Below, one piece after another: positions 1 to 11,940 of a stretch of DNA of 64,000 nucleotides; position 1 is the first letter of the stretch; each line of letters starts with the position of its first letter. Position numbers and translations under genes: made by a program. Source of the DNA: Peromyscus leucopus (taxonomy: Eukaryota > Chordata > Mammalia > Rodentia > Cricetidae). The stretch covers positions 16,061,798 through 16,125,797 of the forward strand of contig NC_051068.1 in the NCBI RefSeq assembly GCF_004664715.2. The letters run 5' to 3'. Below the pieces are notes generated by a model. The model had not been told where the DNA came from. It made no database searches and was given only the letters and a program-made list of their open reading frames with translations.

Positions 1-1316
1 CTTCAAACTGCAAATGCCCTTTAAACACTGGCTCCTCGTCTAGTCCCCAGGCTGACACAGGGATTGGGATGGAACATCTATTTAGGGCTTTGCTGGGGGA
101 GTAAGGGGATAGGTTATTTTTAAGACAAGTAATAAAACAAGATGAAAAGTATATTTATGGTTCCATGACAGTCTGTTTTTTAAACAAATGACAGTCTATA
201 GCTTTGACTGAAGAGACAGAAAGACCTACAGCTACTGGAAGTCATAGTTTCCTTTTCCAATGAAAAGGCTGGACACAGAAAATATAAACAGACAGGTTAT
301 GGCCAGAACTTAAGGGACTGAGTACAATTTCCAATACTAAGCTAAAACAAACAGCTCTTAGAGTATTCTTTTACATTCTAAAATACGGTGTAGAATAATA
401 ACTAAAAAGTTATGAGCTGTGCAGCTTATCATTCATTCTTTAGTTTTCTGCACCATGAATAATAGTTTATATCATATAAGAGGCAGGTAGTACCCTGCCA
501 CTGAACAGAAAGTCAAGAATGCTGTATAGTTACTATTTACAATGATATAATCAGAAAGTACATCTATACAATTCAGAATGGTTGCAGAGAATATTCCTCA
601 CAGGGGTTGTTTGAGCGGTGTCTTACTCACACTGTAGCCCAGGCTGGCCTAGACCTCACCACGTAGCCTTGGGTAGCAATCCTGTCTCATTCTCCCCACT
701 GCCCATCAGAAGCACGCACACTCACACCTGACTCAAAGTTTTTAACAAGTGTTCTACTGATAGACAGTTAAACAAGTTTCTCTTCATTTCACCTCAGAAT
801 TGGGAGGTTAGTCAAAAGATGTCTGTTGTTGAAAATGGAATAAGGTCTTGGTTTTCCAAAGAAAGTGTTGGACTACTTAAAAGTTATTTTCGCTCATTTC
901 TAGTTAACTCTGGTAAGAGGACAGAACAAGTTCCTCCAGTTTGACTGTTGGTGGTCACTTTTCTGTTGATCTTCCCTACCTTACCATTTGAGCATCTAAC
1001 AAGCAGTCATAATAGGTAACTTTGCTCTTCAAGTTGGTGTAATGATTACTATCTCAGCCCCTTGAGAAACTGAAACAGAAAGATCATTTGAGCCCAGGAG
1101 CTGGAGACCAGCCTGGGAAATCTCACTTCAAAAATAAATTAAAAAGTAAATAAACAAACAAATAAATAAAATTGCCTTGCCCTTTTCATAAAAATTTTTC
1201 TACAAAAAAATAACAACAAAGCCCCAAAGAACTGTTTCATAGATAACCACAATGGCTAGCATTCAACAGCCAATGCAATATTTGTTTCATAAAGATCCTT
1301 AAAAAGTGAAATCTAG

Positions 1317-1404
1317 GGGTTGGGGATTTAGCTCAGGGGTAGAGCGCTTGCCTAGAAAGTGCAAGGCCCTGGGTTCAGTCCTTAGCTCCAGAAAAAAAAA
1401 AAAG
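1317..1404 (+). repeat. ID SINE
   Basis: A close match to the tRNA-Ala/BC1-derived rodent ID element. It begins GGGGTTGGGGATTTAGCTCA, has the A-box and B-box (GGTTCAGTCC), and ends in a poly-A tail. Flanking AAAAAGTGAAATCTA repeats on both sides give a target-site duplication of about 14 bp. It is the best preserved ID in the window. Confidence 0.9.
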
Positions 1405-2694
1405 TGAAATCTAATTTTTTCTTATCTACTCAAATCTTAAGCAATGCTCTAATAATGCAATAAATACTCTAAATGGGAGATAGGGACTGCTCATGTATCC
1501 CATACATAGCTAAAGATGACCTTGAACTTCTGACCCTCTTCTCTAGGCCTCTAGGGTACTAAGATTATTGGTATAAACCACCATGGCCAGTTTATATAGT
1601 GGTGGGGCCAAATCCAGGGCTTTATTCAAGCACTCTACCAACATTCCAGCCTCTTAAATGTTTATTAAAATTAAAACATACCAACCTAACAAGGGATGGT
1701 TATATATACTTCAGCAACTGATCACTATGCTCAGTAGGGAGGGATTCAAAAGTATAATTCAATACAATTCTTTAGAAAATTACTATTTGAGTAAATCTCT
1801 TAAAATTTTAAAATGCAGACCCCCAGTTTAATGCAGATATACATTATGCAAAAAACACTAATGCACATAAAATAAAAATAATCATTTAAAAAATTTAAAT
1901 CACAAAAGTAATGAAAGATGGCATTGGAGGTGCTTTTTCTTGGTTGAGGGGTACAAACCTAAAGTAATGAGGTAAGTCAATCATTTAGCTACTCAATAAC
2001 TTGTTTCTGTCCACACAGCAATTAAACCCTATTTGGAATTACTCTATTCATCCACTGTCATGGTTGACTCTGTTATGGCCTGAACACAACATAGTACTAT
2101 TTATGTTTGTATTGTTTCCTCCTTTGTCTGCTTGCTTTGAGGTAGGGTCTTACTATAGAGCCCTGGTTGTCTCTGAACACATTATATGTTACCCAGGCTG
2201 GCTTTGACTCCCACTTGGGATCCTCCTGCCTCAGCCCCGGCGTACTGGGATAATAGGCACCACCATATCCAGAACCTTACATCCTGTACTTTAGAGACTT
2301 TCTTGGCAGGGATGTAGCATGGTGGTAGAAAACTTGGCTACCAGGCACAAGCCCCTAAGCTGGTCCTCATCACCTCAGAGCTGTGTGTGAAAGGGGCTGC
2401 CTCAGACTTCCTCTAAGTATGTACACACCCACTAAGAGACCGTAATAAAAAGCACTTGACTCAAATGAGTCCTGGTCTTTTACAAATTAAGAAAAACAAA
2501 AATCTCAATCAGTTAATTTTATTTCCAATGTTTTTCACTATACACGAAAGAGTTTTAATTTTCAATTACATATTTAATGTTTACATCAGACCCTTTGATT
2601 TATTATAGAATTTAATATAGAAGCAACTTGGTTGCATTCAATATAAGAAACTAGTCAAACTAGCCAGAGATTCCATACCAGTAGTGAAATGTTG

Positions 2695-2734
2695 CTTGAT
2701 TTTTCTTTCTTTCTTTTTCTTCTTTTTCTTTCTT

Positions 2735-2774
<40 letters not shown>

Positions 2775-2803
2775 CTCTCTTTTCTTTCTTTCTTTCTTTG
2801 TAA
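2695..2803. repeat. CT/TTTCT pyrimidine tract
   Basis: TTTCT/CTTT runs flank two blocks of (CT)n. It is a long polypyrimidine microsatellite and could adopt triplex structure. Confidence 0.9.
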
Positions 2804-3230
2804 AGGGGAAAACTGAGGCCTGGAGGAGGTATCGTGTAAGAATCAGGACGGTGTCTGTAATCCCTGCTTTTTCCTATACTAGCTCTTCACCTTGCTCAAA
2901 TCACCAAGAACCACCAATGCTGTCACCAGCCATGCTGACAGGAGGTGGTAATACTTCCTACTCCACAAATGGGAGGAGGAATACAGTTAGAAGCTGTAAG
3001 ACGAGCGTGTGCCATGTTCTCAATAACTCTCAATTGCCTCTCTCCTCAAAGGCCCAGTTTTCTGTATATAGTCATTGATATGCATACAAATCACCAAAAC
3101 ATCCAACTTAAGAAAAACACATTTTTAAAATTAACCCTTGAACAGCTAGAGGAAAATGTTGTATTAAACATTATATAGTGAAACAGAATTCAAAACTCTG
3201 TACACATAAGCTACAGAAGAAAAAACTTTA

Positions 3231-3410
3231 GCTGAGTAGTGGTGGCAGACGCCTTTAATCCTAGCGCTCAGGGAGGCAAAGTCAGGTGGATCTTCATGAG
3301 TTCAAGGTCAGCCTGGTCTACAGCGTGAGATCCAGGACAGCCAGAGCTGAAAGAGAGAAAGACAAAGAAGAAAAGAAAGAGAGAAAGACAAAGAAGGAAA
3401 GAAAGAACTT
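3231..3410 (+). repeat. B1 SINE with AAAG-rich tail
   Basis: The B1 body (GCAGACGCCTTTAATCCTAG, GTTCAAGGTCAGCCTGGTCT) is followed at about 3345-3410 by a duplicated GAGAAAGACAAAGAAG-type purine tail. Confidence 0.85.
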
Positions 3411-6360
3411 TAATGAGAGTCTTGAATGGAAAGAACTGTCTGAAAATATCATGTTGTAACAGGATAGATACCTGAGACAAAAAAACACTACCACAGCACT
3501 CAGAGTTTAGCAGGGCTTCCCCTCTGTTTCTCTCTCCGAAGCAAAAGTCTGGTATCCTCCCAATGTTCCCCAAGACAAAGCCCCAGCTATCACTCCCTCC
3601 CACTCCAGCAGCCTTCCATACACTCATACACTGCTACCAGTCTCGCAAGCTCTTCTCCACCCTATTCCTGCAAAGCTTAGTCTCTCAACTCCCAGTTTGT
3701 TTAAGTTTTCTCTCCTCCGCACAGCACAAACACTATTTTGCTATTTTGTATCCCCACTTCCACTATGCCCCAGTATGCTCTAATCATCCTCTGTCCTAAT
3801 AGGGTCTTTTCCCATTACACTTAACACTTCATAAATAGTAGCAGGAAAATATAGACAATGTCTACTCTTTGACTTTCCCTAGACTTCTGACTTTCCAGGT
3901 TCCGTCTGATAGATACAGATGTATCTCCAAGCTTAGAACAGAGTGAGGAATATAGCAGATACCTAATGAATGTTAGAAGCAGTCAGGCCCTGCTTTACTT
4001 GCCGCTTATACAGAAGATATACAACACATTCTAAAGAACAACCCAGGGCAGATTTACATATTGCATTTTTAGAGCCTGCAAATAGCAAAAAAATACAATA
4101 TACATTTCAAAGTCTATATATTTTAAAGCCATTAAAAACAGTAATTAACAATATTAACTACCCATTAATTTTAATTTTGCTACTTAACTTATTGTAATAC
4201 TTATTTTCCTATTTAATATAATTTAATCTCAAGTGCAATTTTCAGCCATTTTTCTAGATTTCCTTTCTAGTCTTAATTTTACAGACTTATACTTGTACCA
4301 CAAATACTAGGAAATGACAGGCTGGGAGAAAATAGTTACATTTTTATAACCATCTTACAAACCTGAACCTCAAAACCTTCTTGAGCCTCCATTTCTACTT
4401 TTATAAAGGGAAGGGGACAAGTCAGATATCTCCTAAGACACTATAGGTCTAAAATCTTCTGGTAATTTATAAAAATCAAATAGGCTACACAACCTACATA
4501 GATCTTACACATTTAAAAACCACTAGAATCATCAGATATTAAACTCGTTACGACTTTTGAAGCTAACAAACCCAGTCCTGCCATCTTACTAGGAAAAACT
4601 CCCATGTTTTGAGTACTTCTTAAAATACACTTGCCTATCAGGCATGAAGCCCTGCCTAGGTTTGATCCCCAGCCCGGGTTATTTTTGGTCTCTCTGTGAG
4701 TGTGAAAGACAGGTAACTGGATTTCGTTCTAATAGAAATATTTCAGATATTCTGTCATTTATGTTTTTCCTAAAACTGACAATAATTCATGTTGTAGAAA
4801 TTAGCCGTGGTGCACCTACCAGAAACAAAGCAAACAAAAACTCCTAACAGCCTACAACTGCACTGAAAGAAAAAAAAAACCTACAAATTTATAATGAAAT
4901 AAACTTACTGTAAGATTCTTATAGGCCTATGTTGACTTTCTAAACTAACAAGACCATACCAAGACAGTCCCAGTGACATAAAATGAGTTAAGGCATAGAA
5001 AGTGCTTTAAGTTAAGGGCATCTTGTCACAACCAGTACGACTGCATGACCTGTGGCTAAGTTCCAAAACGAGCTAATTTAATATTAACCAAAGGAACAGA
5101 AGGCTACAAGCCCAAACCCAAAGTGAGCTCTCCTCTAAACAGCATGAATCCTACATTCCCGAAGAGCATTGGCAGGCACTGGATTCGAGGAGACTCCGAT
5201 GTAGGTTGTTGGAAGGTGCATACACACACCGCGATGATAAATGTCATCAGAGACCCGCACTTCATTAACTCAGCTGCTACAAGCACCTCAGTAAGAGGGT
5301 GGAAACTCTTAGGGGTTCGGGGGTAATGTCCAAGGCCTGTCCAAGAAGAAACTGCAGACTCTCTGTTGGGTCTTTGAATGTACACTGTACTCTCAATCCA
5401 AACACTAATCCTGTACTTTACAGGAAAGCTTTCTTACAAATACAAAGTTTTAAGAATTTAGCACAGAAGAGAAATCTTTAATATGTGGGACCAAACCACA
5501 TAATCCACACATGAGACCAAAGCAGCTGGGGGCTGGGGCCACTTAAGTGTCACTGAGTGAAAAAACAACCCCCCACAACTGAAGACTGGAGCACACCCTC
5601 CTCCCCAAAGAGGCCCTTCTGCTCTCCGGAGCGACAGAACCCTATCACCTCTACTATTCACCCAGCAGCCTGCCTGGTCACACTCCAACAAGGTGTGACT
5701 GTATACTTCCAAACTGAAAAACAGTGTCCAGCAGCGCCAGGTACTTAATGACAAAGGAGTCAGCTCACTACAGCGTCCTCCAGCTTCCGTGACTTTTTCT
5801 CACCCAAACAAAAACCAGGAGGGGAGCAACTTGACAAACTGTTTTTTAAGAACCACAAATGGTCCCTAACTGCTATAATAAAGCAATTACTCCTCCCACC
5901 CCAAGCAAATAGAGCAGACGCTCGGAAGGCAGCAGGTCTCGGGTCCCCCGGCTGCACTTCCGTCCGCAGCCCGGAGCCTCCCAGTCCTCTCGCTGGGACC
6001 GAGCCTCTGCCGAGCCGCCTCAACTCCCGGGCGCCCGGCGCCAGCGCGGACCGGGAAGGCCGACGCCGGCTCGCCAGGGCCGCCAGCACCGAGGGGCCCG
6101 GCCGGGACCAGGCAGCGCCGGGCCCGCTGCCCAGGCGCCGCCCGGCCGCACAATGGGGCGCGGGCCGTCCCCCAACGCCTCCGCGCCCGGCGCCCGGCCC
6201 CGCTCCGGCGACTAGGCCCCGCCGCGCTCCGCTGCCCGGCCCTCGCGTAGCGGCGGCGCCGGGAAGGGACAGGCCGAGGCGGGCGCCGGCCGAGCAGGGG
6301 TAGCGGAGCGCGGCCGGGCTGGGGGCCCGAGCCGGGCGGCACGGCGCCGCGGTGCCTCAC

Positions 6361-6470
6361 CATGTTGGTGTCCTCCGGACCTCTCCCCTCCTCTCCGGCT
6401 CCGCAGCGAATGGACGGCGGCGGCGGCGGCGGCGCCTCTCACGGGCTCGCCGGGCTCCCGCTCATGCGCA
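6361..6470 (-). CDS. Dcun1d1: Dcun1d1 exon 1: 5' UTR plus start codon (5' end approximate)
   Basis: Within the CpG island the minus strand reads a GC-rich leader ending GGACACCAACATG, directly followed by GTGAGG, a consensus splice donor. The candidate ATG is 6361-6363, with A at -3. Only the start codon would be in this exon; the rest of the protein would begin in exon 2 below position 1. DCUN1D1 (SCCRO) is an E3-like cofactor for cullin neddylation. The gene call is inference from mammalian gene order (DCUN1D1 lies next to the MCCC1 3' end on the same strand), the CpG-island promoter, and the fit of the ATG-donor junction. No other Dcun1d1 coding exon was recognised in 1-6360. The transcription start is not visible; 6470 is a guess near an NRF-1-like motif. 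Confidence 0.6.
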
Positions 6471-6473
6471 GTG
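6461..6473. promoter_or_regulatory. NRF-1-like motif
   Basis: CTCATGCGCAGTG resembles the NRF-1 binding sequence core CATGCGCA. It lies about 100 nt upstream of the minus-strand ATG inside the CpG island, a usual place for such sites. This is a motif match only. Confidence 0.4.
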
Positions 6474-6479
6474 CGGCGG

Positions 6480-6764
6480 CCCGCGGAGCGGCCGGGCCGC
6501 GGGAGGCGGAGGGCGCGGGCCCCGGGGTGGGCGGCCTGGCCTGCCGGCATCCGTGGCGCGAGCAGCCGGGCGACCCGGCCGCCGGGGCTGAGGCCATGCG
6601 CCGAGCCCCGCGCGGCGGGCGACTGCGAGCACGAGCGGGGCGCCGGCCGGCGCGTCGGCACGCGGGGCGGCGGGGCCCTGTCTGCGCCCCCACTCCGGGC
6701 GCCGCGATCACGGCCGCGTCCTGTCCGCCGTGCGCTCCTAATAGCTCCACGGCAGAGTTCCCGG
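6480..6764 (+). ncRNA. Possible first exon of a divergent transcript (start approximate)
   Basis: The plus strand has CCGG followed by GTAAGT at 6765-6770, a near-perfect splice donor, about 400 nt from the minus-strand start codon. It sits on the outer edge of the CpG island. Divergent noncoding transcripts commonly leave such promoters. No reading frame here looks conserved, and there is no expression evidence. Confidence 0.3.
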
Positions 6765-7058
6765 GTAAGTTTGGGGAAGAATCCGGCAGACTATTGCACC
6801 TAGAGTCACTGTCATGGTGGACTGTCCAAGCTCGACCTAGCCGGGCTTCTGAGCTGCGATCCGGAGGACGCGTGTGTGCTGCAAGGAGAAAGAAATACAG
6901 TGCTCCCTGCAGAGGAAGGAAATAAAACAGCAAGTTCGGCGCTTTAAAAAGCTGTCCAAGATTGCCCATGTTTGTGTATATCACCCAACAGTACCATCCG
7001 CATCTTCATCACCAATATGGGGCTCCCTTCAGCACAGACACCAGATCAGCCCTGGAAG

Positions 7059-7108
7059 TTAGTTTCTACTAAGACAAATGTACTTAGTTTCTACTAAGAC
7101 AACTGTAA
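7059..7108 (+). repeat. 25-bp tandem duplication
   Basis: TTAGTTTCTACTAAGACAA occurs twice with a 25-bp period (starts near 7059 and 7084). Confidence 0.8.
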
Positions 7109-7109
7109 C

Positions 7110-8640
7110 TCCTTAAGGCCTCCTACTACTGCTTAGAACTAGCCACGTGTTGGGAGCTCCCAGAGCCCTACAGAAGCAGATCTTTGGCGCTACAGACCTG
7201 TCACTCATTCATTCTTTCCAACATCAGCATACGTACGCTGATGTGGCTAACTTCTTGCGAGGCCCTAAGAAAATAACGTGTAGCAAGTGTGAAACTGGGT
7301 CACACCTGTGGATGTTCTCTAGGAACTCAACCTGGCAACCTAAAATATTAACGAAGACGACTCTGTCTCTTGCTGCACTCCATCAGACATTATTGCAGCG
7401 GTAGCTTGTAGGTTTCTTAAAGCTCTTTCCAAAGTGCCAGTTCCAAGGGACGATTCTTAGTTCCACTTGACCTCTTTCTCTCCTGCATTTAAACACCTCC
7501 TCCTGGAATTTCCATCATTTTCCATGATTTTACTTGCTTCTAGTCTCCCCTCCTCTGACCATACTTCTTTGCTAGCTAAACTCTGGCTTTTCAGTGATGC
7601 GCTTTCCAGAACCAAGCCCGAATCTCTTCATTATTGTACTTCCTAGACTCCTGTTCATATCCCCAGTGAGTCCAAAATCTTTACTGACGCTCTGCATGGT
7701 GTGTCCTAAACACTAATTCTACTCATTCCACAGACCCCCAAAGCCAAAACCTACCCCAAACCTCCTTTCCCCCCCGCTGCTTTTTCATCATTCAAGCTAA
7801 ATATCAGAACCATCCACAATGGCTCAACCTCATTTCCCTTAGTCTAAGCTTGCCAGTTTTATCACCTAAACAACCTGCCTTCTACTTCTGTCCCTTAGCC
7901 AAGAGTCCATTATCTCTATCAGTTGTTTCCTCCAGCCCCTTTTGAGATGGTGGGGTCTGACCATGTAGCCCAGGCTGAGCTGCCTAAGATATGTGTCTCT
8001 CATCCCATCTTCTCTATACTTTTCCTTCTGTCCCAGAGTTGTCTGTCTGCAAAGCAGACCGGAATCTCTTCCTCAGCGGTCTCCAAGAACTATCCTAACG
8101 TGAGCCTCTCTGGAGTCTGAGGGTTTTCTCTGCTTGTCTTCCCACTGCCTTTGTCATAGCCCTCCACACAAATGCAGCTCAGATTTCAATGTTTGCCTGC
8201 TAAGCATGATATACTTCATATTTCCTGGCTTGGTCTTACTTTGTCCCTGGCACACTAGCCAACATGAGTGAGGGTTCCCTGTGTATCGTACTGTCTAAGC
8301 CCATGAGACTCATGCAAAACTTTAGGTCTAAGCTATGCCCATTTGTAGGGAGTACCGAAGCACAGAGTGGGTAAGTAATATGCCTAAGGTTGCACAGCAA
8401 ATAATAGAGCTATGACTTAAACTCAGACAATCCACTTATAATGTGTTCTCTAAACTACCACAGTTTCTTTCTTACTCTGGACTTCCACAATTGGGGCATC
8501 TCGTTTTACATTTCTATGACCCCTACTGTATACTGTTAGATTTAAGACATCATCTGATAATATTTTGTCTCTGGCAAGGGTAAAGACCTGATCATGTACA
8601 TCTTTGAGGTAATTTTGTTTGTTTTGTTTGTATGTGGGGT
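7110..8640. other. Intergenic DNA, mostly unrecognised
   Basis: There is no convincing coding region. A C/T-rich stretch spans 7440-8160, a B1-like remnant lies near 7945-8000 (-), and a MIR-like piece (AAGGTTGCACAGCAAATAAT) at about 8345-8430 (+). Confidence 0.5.
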
Positions 8641-8930
8641 CAGTGATGCATGGCATTTGTCTGGAGGTCAGAGGACAAGCTCAGGTGTCATGCGCCTTCA
8701 ACATTGTTTAAAGTGGGGTTCCTGTTGTTTTCCACCTCATATTGCCAGACTGACTAACCCTTGAACTCCGGGGATTCTCCAGTGTCCACCACCTTTCATC
8801 TCCCTGTAGAGGTAGTGGGATTACAGACACATGAACTATGTGCCCTACTTTTCCATACCTTCTGGGAGTTTGAACTCAAGTCCTCATGCTTATTGAGGCA
8901 AGTGTTTTACCCTACTTTGAGTTTTTAGTG
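8640..8930 (-). repeat. B4/B3-type composite SINE, degenerate
   Basis: The reverse strand resembles a rodent tRNA-derived SINE (GGAGGTCAGAGGACAAGCTC, ...GAACTCAAGTCCTCATGCTT...) with a diverged middle. Confidence 0.55.
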
Positions 8931-8947
8931 TTGGGTGAAAAGCTGAC

Positions 8948-8973
8948 ACCCCCCCCCACCGTCTGTGTGTGTG

Positions 8974-9004
<31 letters not shown>

Positions 9005-9010
9005 CACACA
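8948..9010. repeat. GT/AC dinucleotide inverted microsatellite
   Basis: A C run is followed by (TG)n and then immediately by (AC)n and ACTC repeats. The (TG)n-(AC)n join is self-complementary and can form a hairpin. Confidence 0.85.
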
Positions 9011-9084
9011 AGGTGGGGGGAGTAGCAGTTAGATAAATTAAAGGAAAATAATCAGATAGCTCTCTGTGGGTCTTAAGACTGCAT

Positions 9085-9300
9085 AGGATTGTGGGTATAC
9101 AGCTCAGTGGTAGAATGTTTGCCCTGCCCTTAAAAAACTTACAAAAAAACACTTACAGCAATAACTGGACCAGGTGTGGTGGCACATGCTTTTAATTCCA
9201 GTACTTGTTAGGCAGATGCAAGTGAAGGCCAGGTCAGTATACATAGCAAGTTCCAGCTCAGCCAGGGCTACACAGTGAGAGCCTGTCTCAAAAGAAGTTA
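9085..9300 (+). repeat. ID-like piece followed by B1
   Basis: 9089-9130 resembles a tRNA-derived ID (GTATACAGCTCAGTGGTAGA). 9170-9295 is a B1 (GTGGTGGCACATGCTTTTAA, GGCTACACAGTGAGAGCCTG). Confidence 0.7.
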
Positions 9301-9629
9301 TAATAATGTGTCCATACAATTTTTATTGTAATAAGATATTCATGTTCCTTGGCAGATGCATATTATACACATGGTCATATGGTAAATGCAATAGCAATGG
9401 TACACATCACTACATTTCCAGGTTACAGAACTGAATGTGAAATGGAGAATATTAATCATTATTATTGTGTGAGATAAGCATATTTGTGAAACTTGTTCTG
9501 GCTATTTTTTTAAATGGCAGGTTCTTGAAGATAAAGTATAAATTACAGTATTTGATTAACAAAAGGTATTCATTAATATGTTGTTTCAAATGCTTTAGTT
9601 TTTTTTTTTTTCAGATAAAGTTATGTGTG

Positions 9630-9940
9630 TGTAGTATGTTTGCGGATGTACACATACCTTTGCACACATGTGGAGACCACTGAGGAAATCAGATGTCCTG
9701 CTATATTACTCTATGCCTCACTCTGCCTCACTTTTTTGAGGCAGGGTCTCTTAATGAACCTGAAGCTAGGCTAGCTTCCAGCAACCTCCAGTGATCCTCC
9801 TATCTCAGCTCACCCCCACCCCACCAGTGGGGTTACAGGCTGGCATGTCTTTGTATGTGGATGCTGGAATCTGAACTCAGGTCCCTGTGTTTAGGTAGCA
9901 GCCTCCCTTACCTACTGCACTATCTCTCTGGCCCCTCAAA
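9630..9940 (-). repeat. B3/B4-type SINE
   Basis: The minus strand starts GGGGCCAGAGAGATAGTGCA and runs through a B2/B3-like body with a B1-like interior (GAGGCAGGGTCTC on plus), ending in TG-rich sequence. Confidence 0.7.
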
Positions 9941-10639
9941 TACATAATTTTAAAAACTACTTTTAGCAGGAATTTTGGCTCAGTAAAAAGAAATAAGATG
10001 AAAACACCTAGCTGAAATCCAACCTTGTGTACATGCATACACACATTCTTTGTACACCCATAGCTATAATGACATAGTATTTGTAGAAAGGTGACATTCC
10101 AAGGTAAACCAGTTTGGAAAATGTTGGTGCAAAAGCTTATATTTTTCATGTTAAGGTAAATATTCACTGATAAAAATCATTGCATCTCTGTTTAGAGAAA
10201 CATGTAAAACCAAAGAGTCTATAATTTTAGAATCTGTGATTGGCAGAAAGAGAAGAACTCTGAAAAGACAGATTGCTAGCATTTCTGATAGTTCATTTAG
10301 TTAAAATGAAATGTACAGTCCAGCTTCAGTTCCGAGGCACAAGTCTGAGATATGTAGCTACCAGCCTCTCACGCATAACTTAGGTGGGTGCCATTTAGTC
10401 CTGCATTTACATAAAATGTGCTTATTGAGCCCAGGCTTACTTATTTAATGTGTAAAGAATTTGTTACACCATATTTTAGCCTGAGTAAAGTAACATGCAG
10501 AGCTTATTGATGCAGAATTATACCATGTTTATGTCTGTGTGTGCTGGGAATTGAACTCAAGGCCTTATACATGCTCACACCTGTGCCTCTGTACTGTACC
10601 CTCAGCCTCTAAAATATAACTTTTAAGGGCTTTTTAAGG

Positions 10640-11460
10640 ATTAGGCCTTATGGCCCACAGGAACTCTATGGGGGCCATGGGCCCCAATTCACACCAAAAT
10701 TATGAGAGAGTGCTTAGAAATAAAAGCCTTTGCTGTCCCCTGCCCCAGTAAACGTTACCAGTGAAGCTGAAGGAATGACTGCCTGGGACTCTTTCCTCCA
10801 CATTCTGAACCATTCGAAGAGGAATCCTTAATCAGGACAAAGGGAAAACCTCAGGGAATTCGGCATCATTATCCACTTCACAACAAACATGTAATACTGC
10901 GGTAGGTCACCTTCTAAATAGAAAAGAGGAATATTCACCAGAGCCAGCCTGTCACCTCAAGGTCCATGTGGATCTGCTGATTTGAGCTGTTTCACACGCA
11001 TGGTAGAGGAATGGGCTTGCAGCAAGTAGCAGCGTGGACTGGGTGGGTCAGCAATAGGAAATTCAGAGACCATCACTGCTGATGTCACAATGTCCTACTG
11101 TCCCAGAGTGCACCTACCTCTCCACCCAAGTAGGCTGAGTCCTTCCTAGATGTGATCCCTCAGGTGTTCATCCTGAACAACTCTTCAGTTTCAATGAATG
11201 AATCAATGGGGAGAACACAGCCTCTGACATGAGTCCACAGGGCACCGCTGGTGGCCCCTGACTTTTCAGATTCCTTCCTCAGGCATCTTCTACCAGACAC
11301 AGACAGATACTGCACTGAATTCTTAGCGCTGCCCTGTCTTTATCAAACGGATAGAATGTGGAGTATAAAGCTGCCTTTCTAGGGCTTGGGAGTCTCAAGT
11401 ACAAATAAAAATATTGTGTCGATTTGTAATAAAATTCACAAAAATCCTGTTTGATTCATT
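10640..11460. other. Unrecognised single-copy intergenic segment
   Basis: About 800 bp without recognisable SINE, LINE or LTR sequence. It ends with a cluster of AATAAA-like hexamers (11,405-11,440 on plus). No open frame of note. It could be a noncoding exon or conserved noncoding DNA, but I have no direct support. Confidence 0.35.
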
Positions 11461-11489
11461 GCTAGTGAACTGTCCCCCAAGTCAGGGAA

Positions 11490-11605
11490 ATTGCCAGGTT
11501 TACACACCTGTAATCCCAGCATGGGGAGACTGAGGCAGATGGATCTTGAGTTCCAGGCCAGCATGAGCCACACTATTGAGACTCTATTTCACAAAACAAA
11601 AGAAA
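11490..11605 (+). repeat. B1 SINE
   Basis: B1 body (ACACCTGTAATCCCAGCATG, GAGACTGAGGCAGATGGATC) with an A-rich tail. Confidence 0.75.
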
Positions 11606-11749
11606 GAAAAAATTCAAGGAAATATAATCATTCTCACCTTTCACTCTTGAGTGTGTGACATTCACAGGCCACTACTGCCTGCTGACTAATGCCACAGTGT
11701 AGGCAAATGGGAAACTTTTAAATTTTCTCATAGTGACATTTAAAGGTTT

Positions 11750-11940
11750 TTTTGGTTGATTGCTTGGTTGGCTTTTGTTTTGTTTTGTTTCTTGGTTTTT
11801 CCAGACAAGATTTTTCTGTGTTGCAGTTCTGGCTGTCCTGGAACTCCTTTGTAGATCAGTCTGGCCTTGAACTTGTAGAGATCCACCTGCCTGTGCCTCC
11901 TAGGTGCTAGAATTAAAGACATGCACCACCACCAGGCAAC
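11750..11940 (-). repeat. B1 SINE
   Basis: A reverse-strand B1 with a TTTTG-rich tail at 11,750-11,800 and the body GTCCTGGAACTCCTTTGTAG, GCATGCACC-type end. Confidence 0.85.

Larger units (their letters stand above)
1..6360 (-). other. Dcun1d1: Putative Dcun1d1 intron 1 (partial)
   Basis: This is AT-rich noncoding DNA with degenerate SINEs. They include B1-like pieces near 610-720 (-), 1030-1150 (+) and 2140-2270 (-), ID-related pieces near 1590-1655 (-) and 2305-2380 (+), an intact ID at 1317, a pyrimidine tract at 2700 and a B1 at 3231. I recognised no exon between 3400 and 5900. Confidence 0.5.
5925..6790. promoter_or_regulatory. CpG island promoter
   Basis: CG dinucleotides are very dense here and the GC content is extreme, in sharp contrast to the AT-rich flanks. 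A GGC-repeat run lies at 6417-6434. No TATA box sits near the expected start. This is typical of a housekeeping, possibly bidirectional, promoter. The minus-strand ATG-donor at 6361 and a plus-strand GTAAGT donor at 6765 suggest transcription in both directions. Confidence 0.85.

Noticed and set aside
1317..1404. Possible tRNA or BC1 RNA gene
   Set aside because: The sequence is an ID SINE with a poly-A tail and target duplication. The tRNA fold is not maintained, and ID copies are very common.
2689..3078. 129-codon plus-strand frame beginning with a Ser/Leu/Phe run
   Set aside because: The hydrophobic run is the translation of the CT microsatellite, not a signal peptide.
1..6360. Search for Dcun1d1 exon 2 on the minus strand
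   Set aside because: No stretch encoding the expected NKLKSSQKDK-type N-terminus was seen, so exon 2 probably lies outside the window.
6212..6925. Long overlapping open frames on both strands of the CpG island (up to 187 codons)
   Set aside because: Stop codons are rare by composition in GC-rich DNA. The frames are proline-, arginine- and alanine-rich, overlap each other on both strands, and match no family I know.
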